Positions 18,206 through 27,393 of a stretch of 64,000 bases of DNA are shown piece by piece. Source of the DNA: Tropicibacter sp. Alg240-R139 (GTDB lineage: Bacteria > Pseudomonadota > Alphaproteobacteria > Rhodobacterales > Rhodobacteraceae); assembly GCF_900537075.1 (NCBI RefSeq), contig NZ_UNRA01000008.1:3-64002 (forward strand). Reading direction: 5' to 3'. The position numbers were made by a program, and so were the translations under genes. Every line of letters begins with the position of its first letter. Positions within the stretch are counted from its first letter, which is position 1. The notes beneath the pieces were generated by a model that ran no database searches, had not been told where the DNA came from, and was given only the letters and a program-made list of their open reading frames with translations.

Positions 18206-18611
18206 CTTGCCTCAATCCTTCTTGTTGTCCGGGGCGTCCTGTTGCCCGGGCCTTATGCTCTGGCCGCACAATCGGCAATCCGGGGCAAGGTTTCAATGGC
18301 CTGTGTTGGGAGGGGGCGGTTCCGGTCGTGCTTACCGTCCGGTTGTGCGTGCTTCCTGGCTGCATGACCCCTTTTTACAAGCTGCGGAACAACCGCTGCA
18401 GCCAGCTTCAGTCCATCTTGGACGGGCGTAAAGATTTCTCAAATCATATTTTTCCAAATATTGACCTGTTCTTTTTTGCCCCCCTGTCGTGGGCCGTTTT
18501 CTGTTCAGGGGCGGATCAAAGGCAGCATTCGGAGCGCATGGTTTTGATCTTGGTCGTTTCGTAAGTCACGTGGTATTAGGCCGTCCAAAACATGGTTTAG
18601 AGAGATTATGC
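18206..18611. other. Divergent intergenic region between ugd and galE
   Basis: About 400 bases without a gene. It must contain promoters for the divergent ugd and galE genes. I see an AT-rich patch around 18430-18480 but no hairpin, repeat or operator that I can support. Confidence 0.6.
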
Positions 18612-19595
18612 GTGACGTATATTTTGGTGACCGGCGGTGCAGGATACATTGGTTCATATGCCTGTAAGGCGCTGAAGACGGCGGGCTTTGTGCCTGTGAC
18701 TTACGACAATCTTGTCACGGGGTGGCGAGACGCGGTGAAATTCGGCCCCTTTGAACAGGGTGACCTGAATGACCGGGCACGATTGGATGAGGTGTTTGCC
18801 ACATACAAACCCTCGGCTGTCATTCATTTTGCTGCGCTCAGTCAGGTCGGTGAGGCCATGCAGGAACCGGGCCGATACTGGGCGAACAATGTTGGCGGAT
18901 CTCTGACGCTGATCCAGGCCGCTGTGGCCGCAGGCTGCCTGCAGTTCGTGTTCTCGTCGACCTGTGCGACCTATGGGGATCACGACAACGTTGTTCTGGA
19001 TGAGGGGACACCGCAACTGCCGCTGAACGCTTATGGGGCCTCGAAACGTGCGGTCGAAGATATCTTGAAAAACTTCGAGGCCGCATTTGGGCTGCGCTCG
19101 GTCATCTTCCGGTACTTTAACGTCGCCGGGGCCGACCCCGAGGCCGAAGTGGGCGAGTTCCACCGCCCGGAAACGCATCTGATCCCCTTGATGCTAGATG
19201 CCATCGATGGAAAGCGGGATGCATTGACCGTGTTTGGAACGGATTACGAGACCTCCGACGGCACCTGCATCCGGGACTATGTGCATGTCTGCGATCTGGT
19301 GGATGCGCATGTTCTGGGGCTGACATGGCTGCAAGAGGGCAAAGAGAGCCGTGTTTTCAACCTGGGCACCGGCACCGGTTTTTCCGTGATGGAGGTGATC
19401 GATCAGGGGCGGGTGATCACCAATCGCCCGGTCCCATATTCTGTTGGTCCACGTCGGGCGGGAGATTGCACCAAGCTGGTGTCTGGCAGCACCCGCGCTG
19501 CCGCTGAATTGGGGTGGACTCCGGGGCGTTCGACCATGAAGCAGATGATTTCGGACGCTTGGCGGTGGCACCAGACGGGGCATTACGAGAGCTGA
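18612..19595 (+). CDS. galE: UDP-glucose 4-epimerase
   Basis: Start chosen at GTG 18612, which places the TYILVTGGAGYIGSY nucleotide-binding motif at the very N-terminus and gives 327 residues; the ATG at 18489 would add 41 residues unlike the family. SSTCATYG and YGASK carry the catalytic Ser and Tyr/Lys, and YFNVAGADPEAEVGE is the GalE signature. It interconverts UDP-glucose and UDP-galactose. It lies 120 bases before glmU on the same strand. Confidence 0.94.
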   Translation: MTYILVTGGAGYIGSYACKALKTAGFVPVTYDNLVTGWRDAVKFGPFEQGDLNDRARLDEVFATYKPSAVIHFAALSQVGEAMQEPGRYWANNVGGSLTLIQAAVAAGCLQFVFSSTCATYGDHDNVVLDEGTPQLPLNAYGASKRAVEDILKNFEAAFGLRSVIFRYFNVAGADPEAEVGEFHRPETHLIPLMLDAIDGKRDALTVFGTDYETSDGTCIRDYVHVCDLVDAHVLGLTWLQEGKESRVFNLGTGTGFSVMEVIDQGRVITNRPVPYSVGPRRAGDCTKLVSGSTRAAAELGWTPGRSTMKQMISDAWRWHQTGHYES

Positions 19596-19715
19596 TGTAA
19601 CCGTCTTGGGGCACGGCTTGGGCGGCAGAAGAGCTTGGGCTGTGTCTTGGCAAGGGGGGGATTATTGGCTAGGAGTTTTGCGACCCGGAACAGCCCTTAT
19701 TGAAGACATTTTATC

Positions 19716-21065
19716 ATGACACTTGCCCTGATTATCCTTGCCGCCGGCAAGGGCACCCGCATGCGCTCGGACCTACCCAAAGTGCTCCATCCCATTGCCG
19801 GTGCGCCACTGGTGGTGCATGCGATGGAAGCAGGCAAACCGCTGTCGCCTGAACGCTGCGTGGTGGTGGCAGGCCACGGTGCCGAGTTGGTGCGCAAGCG
19901 TGTGCTGGCGCATGATCCCGCAGCTGAGATCGTGTTGCAGACCGAACAGTTGGGTACGGCCCATGCGGTGGATCAGGCGCGTGCCGCGCTGCAAGGGTTC
20001 GAGGGCGATGCCATCGTGCTTTATGGCGATACACCCTTTGTTAGTGCCAAAACCTTAGGTGATATTCAGGCCGCCCGCACCAGTGGCGCCGATGTGGTGG
20101 TCCTGGGGTTCGAGGCGGCTGTGCCCGGAAAATATGGTCGTCTGGTGGTCGAAGGCGATCGTCTGACTCGCATCGTTGAAGCCAAGGATGCAACGCCCGC
20201 CGAGCTGGGCATCACCCTGTGTAATTCGGGTGTGGTTTGTGCCGACAGCGCGACGCTGTTTGATTTGATTTCCAAGGTGGGCAATGACAACGCCAGCGGT
20301 GAATATTACCTGACGGATATTGTCGACATCGCCAATGCCGATGGCAAACGCTGTGTCGCGGTGACCTGTGACGAGGCCGAGACGTTGGGTGTGAACTCGC
20401 GCGTGGATCTGGCCGCAGCCGAGGCCGTGTTCCAGGCCAGCCGCCGCCGTCAGGCGATGGAGGAGGGGGCCACGCTGGTGGCGCCCGAAACCGCGCATTT
20501 TGCCTATGACACCAAACTGGGCCGCGATGTGCTGATTGAGCCCAACGTGGTCTTTGGCCCCGGTGTGGTGGTCGAAGACGGCGTCGAGCTGCGCGCGTTC
20601 AGCCATCTTGAGGGCTGCCATGTGGGGCAGGGTAGCATCGTGGGCCCCTACGCCCGTTTGCGTCCCGGCAGCGATCTGGCCGAGGGCGTCAAGATTGGCA
20701 ACTTTGTCGAGACCAAGAACGCGGTTCTGGCCAAGGGCGCCAAGGTCAACCACCTGTCCTATATCGGGGACGCTTCGGTCGGGGCCGAGGCCAATATTGG
20801 TGCGGGTACGATCACCTGCAACTATGACGGGGTTCTGAAGCATCACACGGAAATTGGTGAAAACGCCTTTATAGGGTCGAATTCTGCCCTGGTGGCCCCG
20901 GTCAAGATCGGCGCCAGGGCGTTGGTCGGGGCCGGATCGGTCATCAGCCGCGATGTCCCGGACGAGGCACTGGCGATGACCCGCGCCAAGCAAGAGGTCA
21001 AACCCGGTCTGGCCGCCAAGCTGCGCGCGCGACTGCTCGAGCTCAAGGCCAGCCGCAAAAAGTAA
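19716..21065 (+). CDS. glmU: Bifunctional GlcNAc-1-P uridylyltransferase / GlcN-1-P acetyltransferase
   Basis: The 449-residue protein has an N-terminal pyrophosphorylase domain with LAAGKGTRMRSDLPKVLHP and the LYGDTPF region. It continues into a C-terminal left-handed beta-helix acetyltransferase with NFVETKNAVL, NHLSYIGDA and NIGAGTITCNYDG. It makes UDP-GlcNAc, the entry substrate for the nonulosonate pathway encoded at 25-44 kb. GlmU is essential, so this is either a second copy or a sign that the replicon carries a core gene. Confidence 0.96.
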   Translation: MTLALIILAAGKGTRMRSDLPKVLHPIAGAPLVVHAMEAGKPLSPERCVVVAGHGAELVRKRVLAHDPAAEIVLQTEQLGTAHAVDQARAALQGFEGDAIVLYGDTPFVSAKTLGDIQAARTSGADVVVLGFEAAVPGKYGRLVVEGDRLTRIVEAKDATPAELGITLCNSGVVCADSATLFDLISKVGNDNASGEYYLTDIVDIANADGKRCVAVTCDEAETLGVNSRVDLAAAEAVFQASRRRQAMEEGATLVAPETAHFAYDTKLGRDVLIEPNVVFGPGVVVEDGVELRAFSHLEGCHVGQGSIVGPYARLRPGSDLAEGVKIGNFVETKNAVLAKGAKVNHLSYIGDASVGAEANIGAGTITCNYDGVLKHHTEIGENAFIGSNSALVAPVKIGARALVGAGSVISRDVPDEALAMTRAKQEVKPGLAAKLRARLLELKASRKK

Positions 21066-21083
21066 GACGACCGCTTAAAGAAA

Positions 21084-21113
21084 ATCCCCGCCACGTCAAA
21101 GTCAGGCGGGGAT
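21084..21113. terminator. Hairpin between convergent glmU and DUF2793 gene
   Basis: ATCCCCGCC and GGCGGGGAT form a 9-base-pair stem with a 12-base loop. On the minus strand TTTCTTT follows, so it mainly serves the DUF2793 gene but may act both ways. Confidence 0.75.
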
Positions 21114-21144
21114 ATGTGGCTCTAATTCAGGTATATTTGACCTG

Positions 21145-22899
21145 TCAGGCCTCTTTGACCGATTGTGCCGCGGCCGCCAGCGTGATGGTGCCTGCCGTGT
21201 GATTGGGTTGGGGCACCTTTAGCTCTTTGACCCCAGATGTGACCCCGGATGTGATCGCCTGTTGCGTGGCCAGAGGATCGGCTGCGACCGAGACGCCGGC
21301 AAACCAGACCTTGTGGTTCACCCCGGTGTCAGGATAGCCGCTGATGCCACCGCTGGTGTTGGTCTGATTGGGCAACCAGAAGGGCTGAGCATAGACGGTG
21401 CCCGGGGCAAAGTTGAGAGCTGCGTTTGTCCCCGACGTATCGATGCCACCAATGTATCCGGTCGTGTGGTACCATTTGTCGGTCTGAGGCACATGCAGGC
21501 CGTTGTAAAAGGCGTATTTGTAAGTGCTGCCGCTTGAACAATTGGCAAGATGTGTGCCTGCAGGCCAGGTGCCCGAGGCGTGATCGGGATTGCCCAGCGA
21601 GGCCGGGAGCGGCTTGTTCATGGTGATGACATTGGTGGTCTTGTTGATTTGTCCCAGATCGAACAGATCCGTGGCAAGCACACGGCTATAATACGGGTAG
21701 GTGTAGCCGCCGCTGTTTTTGTACCCAAAGATGATCAGGCCGCGATAATAGGCAGGGGATTGGCTTTCATTCCACCCGGCGGCATTGGTGAGTTGAACCG
21801 TGGTGTCGCCAGGGGTCAACGGTGCGGCCAGCGTGGTCAGACTGTCGACGCCCCCATGTTTGTAGCGCATGTGGTTGTTGGAATAAATGATGTTGCGGTC
21901 CGCATCCAGGCAGATCAGGCCCATGTATTGGGCATGGCGTTCGTCGTTGGCAAAGGCGGACCAATCGCCGCTGACGCTTTCCTGGCGCAGGTATGAATTC
22001 AGCCGATAGACTTGATTGGGGTCTACTGCGACCAGTTCTGACATGGTTGCGGGGCCTGCATGGTGGCCCTTGAACTGGACGCTGGCGGGCAGGTTGGGCG
22101 ACGTTGTGGCGTCATAGCTGAAGGCCGAAGGGAAATTATAGGCATTGCCCAGCAGGCAGGTGCCATTGGCCACTAGCCCATCCCCTTTTGCGGTCATGTA
22201 ATTGGTGGTCAGCAGGGCGCCGCTGCCAAATTCGGATGGGGCCAGCCCGCTGGCGCCGGATGGAAAGCTGACTGTACCAGTATCTTTGTCGGCCACGATG
22301 GCCTGTTTGAAACTGCCGCCATCGGCGCTGACCTTGATCTCAAAATCATCTGAACCGGTTGTGCCCATTTCGGCCCGCCCCGACCAATTCGTCTGAAACA
22401 GCAGGCTGGCGGTGTCGGCGGCGGCAGCTTTGTTCAGCTTGAGCTGATGGCCCGCGCCTGCATGGCTGAGCAGTGTGGCCGGACCTGAGACCGCCAGCGG
22501 GTTGTCGGCGTCCGCCGTGGTGCCAACCCCCACCTGCGTCAGGTTCTGAAAATCAGGGGGGCTGACCGCCTTGACCCAATCGGTGCCGTCAAAGGCCAGA
22601 AGCTCCTGGGCGTCTTCATCCCAGGCGATCCAGCCACCCTCGGCCGGGTAAAAGGCCCAAGATGTGTCTTCGAACACCGCCAGCTCGCGGCTGTGTCCGG
22701 ACCAGTCGCCGTCAGCGCCGATGGGCAGGATGTAGCGCGCGCCATCGTCAGGTGTTGCAGGCGGCGTGGTGATCGAAGCCGAGGTGACGGACAGTTGCAC
22801 CAGCGCATCCAGACGCCGCATGCCCTCGTTATGGGTGACATGCTTCTGGGCTTGCGATGGCTGGATGTAGGGCAGGGACAAATTAGGTGAAACAGGCAT
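21145..22899 (-). CDS. DUF2793-domain surface protein, phage/GTA-spike-like
   Basis: The 584-residue protein opens with the DUF2793 signature (LPYIQPSQAQKHVTHNEGM, residues 9-27, then DALVQLSV). It continues through a repeated small-domain region (LLAFDGTDWVKAV; TGSDDFEIKVSADGG) to a long Thr/Gly/Asn-rich C-terminal half without enzyme motifs that I recognise. DUF2793 proteins occur in phage tails and gene-transfer-agent clusters of Rhodobacterales, often as carbohydrate-binding spike parts. No signal peptide is evident. It follows wzc on the same strand. A role as a polysaccharide-binding surface or particle protein is inference. Confidence 0.75.
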   Translation of the reverse strand: MPVSPNLSLPYIQPSQAQKHVTHNEGMRRLDALVQLSVTSASITTPPATPDDGARYILPIGADGDWSGHSRELAVFEDTSWAFYPAEGGWIAWDEDAQELLAFDGTDWVKAVSPPDFQNLTQVGVGTTADADNPLAVSGPATLLSHAGAGHQLKLNKAAAADTASLLFQTNWSGRAEMGTTGSDDFEIKVSADGGSFKQAIVADKDTGTVSFPSGASGLAPSEFGSGALLTTNYMTAKGDGLVANGTCLLGNAYNFPSAFSYDATTSPNLPASVQFKGHHAGPATMSELVAVDPNQVYRLNSYLRQESVSGDWSAFANDERHAQYMGLICLDADRNIIYSNNHMRYKHGGVDSLTTLAAPLTPGDTTVQLTNAAGWNESQSPAYYRGLIIFGYKNSGGYTYPYYSRVLATDLFDLGQINKTTNVITMNKPLPASLGNPDHASGTWPAGTHLANCSSGSTYKYAFYNGLHVPQTDKWYHTTGYIGGIDTSGTNAALNFAPGTVYAQPFWLPNQTNTSGGISGYPDTGVNHKVWFAGVSVAADPLATQQAITSGVTSGVKELKVPQPNHTAGTITLAAAAQSVKEA

Positions 22900-22903
22900 G
22901 AAA

Positions 22904-22927
22904 CCCCCCGTTGAATGGAACGGGGGG
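22904..22927 (-). promoter_or_regulatory. Hairpin burying the ribosome binding region of the DUF2793 gene
   Basis: CCCCCCGTT and AACGGGGGG form a perfect 9-base-pair stem with a 6-base loop. On the minus-strand transcript the G-run, the only Shine-Dalgarno-like sequence, is the 3' arm and ends 4 bases before the ATG. It could terminate wzc transcription, hide the start of the next gene, or both. Confidence 0.7.
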
Positions 22928-22993
22928 CAGAATTAAGCCAAATCACTTTATGGCTGGTGAGAGCACCGAACGTTGCGCGCGTCTCTGTCTGGA

Positions 22994-25138
22994 TCAGTTG
23001 TCGTAATAGGCGCTATAGGCCCCATGGCTGTCGCCATAACCGTATTGCTTCATGCCTTTGACGTTGATCTGGCCCAGCACCAGGCCGGTGACTTTGACGT
23101 TCACCGTCTCAAAGGACTTCAGACCTTCGCTGACTTGACGATGCGTGGTCTTGTCCCAGCGGACGGTGTACAGGATCGCATCCACCGACTGACCGATCAC
23201 ACGGGCATCGGGCACTGCCAGCACCGGCGGGGTGTCGATGATGATGTAGTCGTATTTCTTGCGCACCTCGTTCATGAATTCGCGGAACCGCGTGGATGAG
23301 TAGAGGTCAGCGGCGTTGGTGGCGGATTTTTCGCCGATCAGGATGTCCACATTCATGGTGGGCTCATGTGCCACCGTTTCCTCGAGTGTCCGGTCGCCGG
23401 ACAGGACCGAGATCAATCCACGTCGTTCCTTGATGTCGAAGTATTCCGAGAAGACGCGGCGGCGAATGTCGCCTTCGATCAGCAGCACCTTCTTGCCCAG
23501 GCCGGACAGGTTCTGCGACAGAGCCAGAGACTGTGTGGTCTTGCCCTCGCCAGGGATCGACGAGGTCGACATGATGATCTGCGGCGGGTTGTCGATGTTG
23601 GACAACAGGACCGAGGTGCGCATGTTGCGGATCGCTTCGGCTGCGGCCGAGGTGGGTTTTTCGACCAGATACTGCAGCACGTTCTTGCGGCGGCGGGCGC
23701 TGATCGCTGGGATCTGGCCCAGAACCGGATAACCGGTATAGCTTTCCAGGTCTTCGGCCGCGCGGAAGGTGGTCTGTGTGAACTCGCGCAGCAGTACAAG
23801 GCTGCCGCCAACAAACGTGCCCATGATTATGGATAGGGCCACGATGATCATTTTACGCGGGGCGGATGGGCCCAGGGGGACAACGGCCTGCGACAGGATG
23901 CGGGCATCAGCCTGCTGGATGCCCTGTTGCACGCTGGTTTCTTTCAGGCGCGACAGGAAATACTCATAGATCAGTTTGCTGGCCTCGGCCTCGCGTTCAA
24001 GCTGACGCAATTCGACCAGATCGATCGACTGAAGCCGGATCTGCTCCCGCTGATCCACAATGGTGGCCTCAAGCGCCGATATCTGGTTGGATACGCGGCT
24101 CTGTTCCAGCTCGGCCCGTTCCTGAACTTGCTGAAAACGCGCATCGAACGTGGTGCGATCTGCGTCCGGGTCATCTTTGATCTGGGTGTAGATGCGGGTC
24201 AGCGTTCGGTCCGCGGCGGCTTCGGCCATCTGCTTGAGGTCCTGGCTGTCGTATGCCAGCTCAATTTCCTTGACCCGCAGTCGGGCGTTCACTTCGGTTT
24301 CCTTGGCTTCTCCAAGCCGGTCGCGGAGTTCCTTGATCTGCCGGTTCTGCTGGGCCAGGTCTTCGGGGCTGACCAGGTCGGTGGAGGCGTTGAAATCCTT
24401 GGCGGCAGCCTCGGCCTGCTCAAGCTCGACCTGAAGGTGGCTGACCCGGTCCGTCAACCAGGTGGTGGCCTGCTCGGTCGCTTCGAACTTGGTCTCAAGC
24501 TGATCAAGGATGTAGAGCTCGGCCAATGTGTTGGCGATCAGGGCCGATTTTTCGGGGTCTTCGGTTTGTGCGGTGATGGCAAAGACATAGCTTTGGCGCA
24601 CGTTGATGACCGAGATCTTGGCCAGAAGGACATCGATGATCGAATCCAGGATTGCGCGGTCCGACAGGGATGGCGGAGGGGAGGTGTCGGTTGCCACAAA
24701 GCTCGTGACATAACCGATCAATGCGCCGAGCGAGAATTTGCTTGGCGGCTGCAGGGTGGAGTTGAATTCTGGATCGTCGACCAGGTCGAGTTGGACGGCC
24801 AGCTTGTCTAGCAGCCCGCGTGAGCGCAGCACTTCGACTTCGGTGTTGATGGTGATTTGGTCACCACCCAATCCAGAAACGACGCTTTCCAGGTCGACAA
24901 CCTGTTCCTGGCGGCTTTCCAAGGCAACCACCGAGCTGGCCGTATAGGTCGGTGTGGCCATAACAAAGGCGTAGTAGACGCCAAACGCCGACATGATGAA
25001 GGCACAAAATGCGATGAAAAACTTGCCGCGCCACAAAGTGCGAAAAATTTTTGACAGGTCAATGTCTTCGCTGCCCGCTACGGCGGCGGGGGGCTGCACC
25101 GTAGTGGAACTGAATTTTGGGAGCGATGTCATATTCAA
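22994..25138 (-). CDS. wzc: Wzc/ExoP-type polysaccharide co-polymerase tyrosine autokinase
   Basis: The 714-residue protein has an N-terminal membrane helix (about 38-60), a large periplasmic Wzz region with coiled coils (about 220-400), a Pro-rich segment and second helix (421-450), and a cytoplasmic BY-kinase. Kinase motifs are Walker A SSIPGEGKTT (526-535), Walker A' LLIEGDIRR (552-560) and Walker B YIIIDTPP (631-638). Five tyrosines (699, 701, 708, 711, 712) form the autophosphorylated tail. It controls chain length and export with the Wza protein whose end is at 12-322. It is divergent from the dehydratase gene at 25318. Confidence 0.94.
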   Translation of the reverse strand: MNMTSLPKFSSTTVQPPAAVAGSEDIDLSKIFRTLWRGKFFIAFCAFIMSAFGVYYAFVMATPTYTASSVVALESRQEQVVDLESVVSGLGGDQITINTEVEVLRSRGLLDKLAVQLDLVDDPEFNSTLQPPSKFSLGALIGYVTSFVATDTSPPPSLSDRAILDSIIDVLLAKISVINVRQSYVFAITAQTEDPEKSALIANTLAELYILDQLETKFEATEQATTWLTDRVSHLQVELEQAEAAAKDFNASTDLVSPEDLAQQNRQIKELRDRLGEAKETEVNARLRVKEIELAYDSQDLKQMAEAAADRTLTRIYTQIKDDPDADRTTFDARFQQVQERAELEQSRVSNQISALEATIVDQREQIRLQSIDLVELRQLEREAEASKLIYEYFLSRLKETSVQQGIQQADARILSQAVVPLGPSAPRKMIIVALSIIMGTFVGGSLVLLREFTQTTFRAAEDLESYTGYPVLGQIPAISARRRKNVLQYLVEKPTSAAAEAIRNMRTSVLLSNIDNPPQIIMSTSSIPGEGKTTQSLALSQNLSGLGKKVLLIEGDIRRRVFSEYFDIKERRGLISVLSGDRTLEETVAHEPTMNVDILIGEKSATNAADLYSSTRFREFMNEVRKKYDYIIIDTPPVLAVPDARVIGQSVDAILYTVRWDKTTHRQVSEGLKSFETVNVKVTGLVLGQINVKGMKQYGYGDSHGAYSAYYDN

Positions 25139-25317
25139 TCTCAGAAGTTAAAGCAGTGTTGAACCTGCTTCCCACACTGGCCCCATAATGGCAATTGCGG
25201 ATTTCTAGCACCTGCGGGACTGGGGCTCCAATGTGTAAAACATTCATTCCTCTGGTTTTCTTTTACGAGACCGAGTACAGATACCAACAGTTGAACATAT
25301 TTGATCTGAAGTTTCCG

Positions 25318-27195
25318 ATGCCACATTCCAATTTGCACGATATGCCGCGGGCGATGAAGCGCCTTATCTTTTTCGCGACCGATACCGCGCTGATTCCAAT
25401 CAGTCTCTATATCGCCAGCGCCCTCAGATACGGCAGCGCCGCGCCTGACATGCAGGGGCGGGTGGGCCTCTTTTTGACGATCACGGTTTTGGGAATGGGG
25501 CTGATCGCCTTTTTCCGGTTGCCGCAGATCAAGCTGGATGCGTTCGAAAACCGGGCGGTGATGCAGATTGGCCTTGTGGCGGTCATGCTGGCCTTTCTGG
25601 CAATGGTGTGCAGCTACATGCTGGGCAATCAGGGGCCGCGGTCGGTGCCGTTGATTTTTGGATCGGTCTTTTTCCTGTTGTCCCTGGCGACGCGCATATC
25701 GGGACTGTATCTGCTGAACTATCTTTATGATCGCAGCAGCGACCGCGAGGCGGTGCTGATCTATGGCGCTGGCGCCGCAGGTATTCAGCTGGCGTCGGCT
25801 CTGACCCGCTCACGCGAGGCGCGCCCGGTTGGCTTTATCGACGATAACCCGAACCTGCATGGGCTTATGGTTGCAGGTCTGCCGGTCTGTGCACGTGCAA
25901 AGATTAACCTGATGATGGCCAAGCATGACGTGAAACGCATCCTGCTGGCGATTCCGTCGGCCACGGCGGTCCGGCAGGCTGAGCTGCTGCAGATTTTGTC
26001 GGATTATGACGCCGAGGTGCAGGTGCTGCCCTCTTACGTGGATCTGATGGCGGGCCGCGGGCTTGAGACCAAGCTGCGCACGGTGACCCCGGATGAACTC
26101 TTGGGCCGTGACAAGGTGGATCTGGATATTCCAGAGATCGCCAAGACATATGCGGGTCGTGTTGTCATGGTGACGGGGGCCGGTGGTTCCATCGGGTCCG
26201 AGCTGTGCCGCCAGCTGATCAACTGTGCCCCTGCGCGCATCGTTCTGTTTGAGCAGAGCGAATTTCAGCTCTATTCGATCGATCGCGAATTGCGCCCGCT
26301 AGCCAAGGCTGCGGGCATTCCGGTGACAACCCGTCTGGGCTCGGTCACCAACAAGGCGCGCGTCTCGGGTGTGATCGCCGAAGAAGTCGTCGAGATCATC
26401 CTGCACGCGGCCGCCTACAAACACGTACCGCTGGTCGAGGACAATGAGCTGGAAGGCGCGCGCAACAACGTGCTGGGCACGCAAGTTGTGGCCGAAGCCG
26501 CCGCCGAGGCCGAAATCGAACGTTTCATCCTGATTTCCACCGACAAGGCCGTGCGCCCGACCAATGTCATGGGCGCCTCCAAACGGATGGCGGAACTGGT
26601 GGTGCAGGATCTGCAATCACGCAGCACGGTCACCAAGTTTGCCATGGTCCGCTTTGGCAACGTGCTGGGCTCGTCCGGCTCGGTCCTGCCGCTGTTCCAG
26701 AAACAGATCGAGGCTGGCGGCCCGGTTACCGTGACCCATGCCAATGTCACGCGCTTCTTCATGACCATCCCCGAAGCCGCCCGTCTGGTGCTGCTGGCGG
26801 GTGCCTATGCGCGGGGCGGGGACGTCTTTGTGCTGGACATGGGCAAGCCGCAAAAGATCATCGACATCGCGCGCCGCATGATCGAGCTGTCGGGGCGCAC
26901 CGTGCGCGATGAGCAGACCGGACAGGGCGACATCGCCATCGAAATCACCGGCTTGCGTCCGGGTGAAAAGCTCTATGAAGAGCTGCTGATCGACGATGAC
27001 AGCCTGGTGCCGACGCCGCATGAAAAGATCCTGCGCGCCGAGGAAAACAAACTGTCCCAGATCGAGGTCGTGGCCATGGTACGCGAGCTGCAGAACTGCA
27101 TCGCCGAGGCTGATACCCAGCGTCTGCGGGATCTGATTGCCACCCGGGTCGAGGGTTATCACATCCAGGAGCTCGAAGCCTCGCAGGTGGGTTGA
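25318..27195 (+). CDS. Membrane-bound nucleotide-sugar 4,6-dehydratase (WbpM/PglF/CapD type)
   Basis: From the ATG at 25318 (TTG 25195 and ATG 25231 are alternatives) the protein is 625 residues. Four to five N-terminal membrane helices are followed by a first Rossmann region (YGAGAAGIQLASAL). The catalytic SDR half has TGAGGSIGSELCRQL, STDKAVRPTNVMGASKR and HAAAYKHVPL. In this family the usual SDR Tyr is replaced by Met before the Lys, as here (MGASK). It converts UDP-GlcNAc to a 4-keto-6-deoxy sugar, the likely first step of the nonulosonate or bacillosamine-type pathway of the genes downstream. Confidence 0.9.
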   Translation: MPHSNLHDMPRAMKRLIFFATDTALIPISLYIASALRYGSAAPDMQGRVGLFLTITVLGMGLIAFFRLPQIKLDAFENRAVMQIGLVAVMLAFLAMVCSYMLGNQGPRSVPLIFGSVFFLLSLATRISGLYLLNYLYDRSSDREAVLIYGAGAAGIQLASALTRSREARPVGFIDDNPNLHGLMVAGLPVCARAKINLMMAKHDVKRILLAIPSATAVRQAELLQILSDYDAEVQVLPSYVDLMAGRGLETKLRTVTPDELLGRDKVDLDIPEIAKTYAGRVVMVTGAGGSIGSELCRQLINCAPARIVLFEQSEFQLYSIDRELRPLAKAAGIPVTTRLGSVTNKARVSGVIAEEVVEIILHAAAYKHVPLVEDNELEGARNNVLGTQVVAEAAAEAEIERFILISTDKAVRPTNVMGASKRMAELVVQDLQSRSTVTKFAMVRFGNVLGSSGSVLPLFQKQIEAGGPVTVTHANVTRFFMTIPEAARLVLLAGAYARGGDVFVLDMGKPQKIIDIARRMIELSGRTVRDEQTGQGDIAIEITGLRPGEKLYEELLIDDDSLVPTPHEKILRAEENKLSQIEVVAMVRELQNCIAEADTQRLRDLIATRVEGYHIQELEASQVG

Positions 27196-27221
27196 CGCCC
27201 CCCCCTTTTCTCGTTCCGAGC

Positions 27222-27304
27222 ATTCGCCTTTGGCGGGGCGAATTGTTGTAGTCTTTCTTACAAAGTTTGCCTGATTTGGCGGCAGGCCTGCCTGATCGGG
27301 CAGG
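27222..27304 (+). promoter_or_regulatory. Structured leader before the amidotransferase operon
   Basis: The 198-base gap before 27394 contains a 7-base-pair hairpin (ATTCGCC/GGCGAAT, 27222-27243), a 12-base palindrome GGCAGGCCTGCC (27281-27292) and an overlapping CCTGCC/GGCAGG hairpin (27287-27304). The first may end the dehydratase transcript; the others may be an operator. The gap suggests that a separate transcription unit starts at 27394. Confidence 0.45.
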
Positions 27305-27393
27305 TCGTTGTTTGGGTGTGTCCTGAAACCAATAGACGGGATTATGGAACTTTGATACAAGCCCGTTAAAACGATCTGAGGGAATAAATTTTC

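Noticed and set aside
18206-18611. Sigma-70 promoters for ugd and galE
   Set aside because: Only partial -35-like hexamers were found with no -10 at proper spacing, so no promoter is called.
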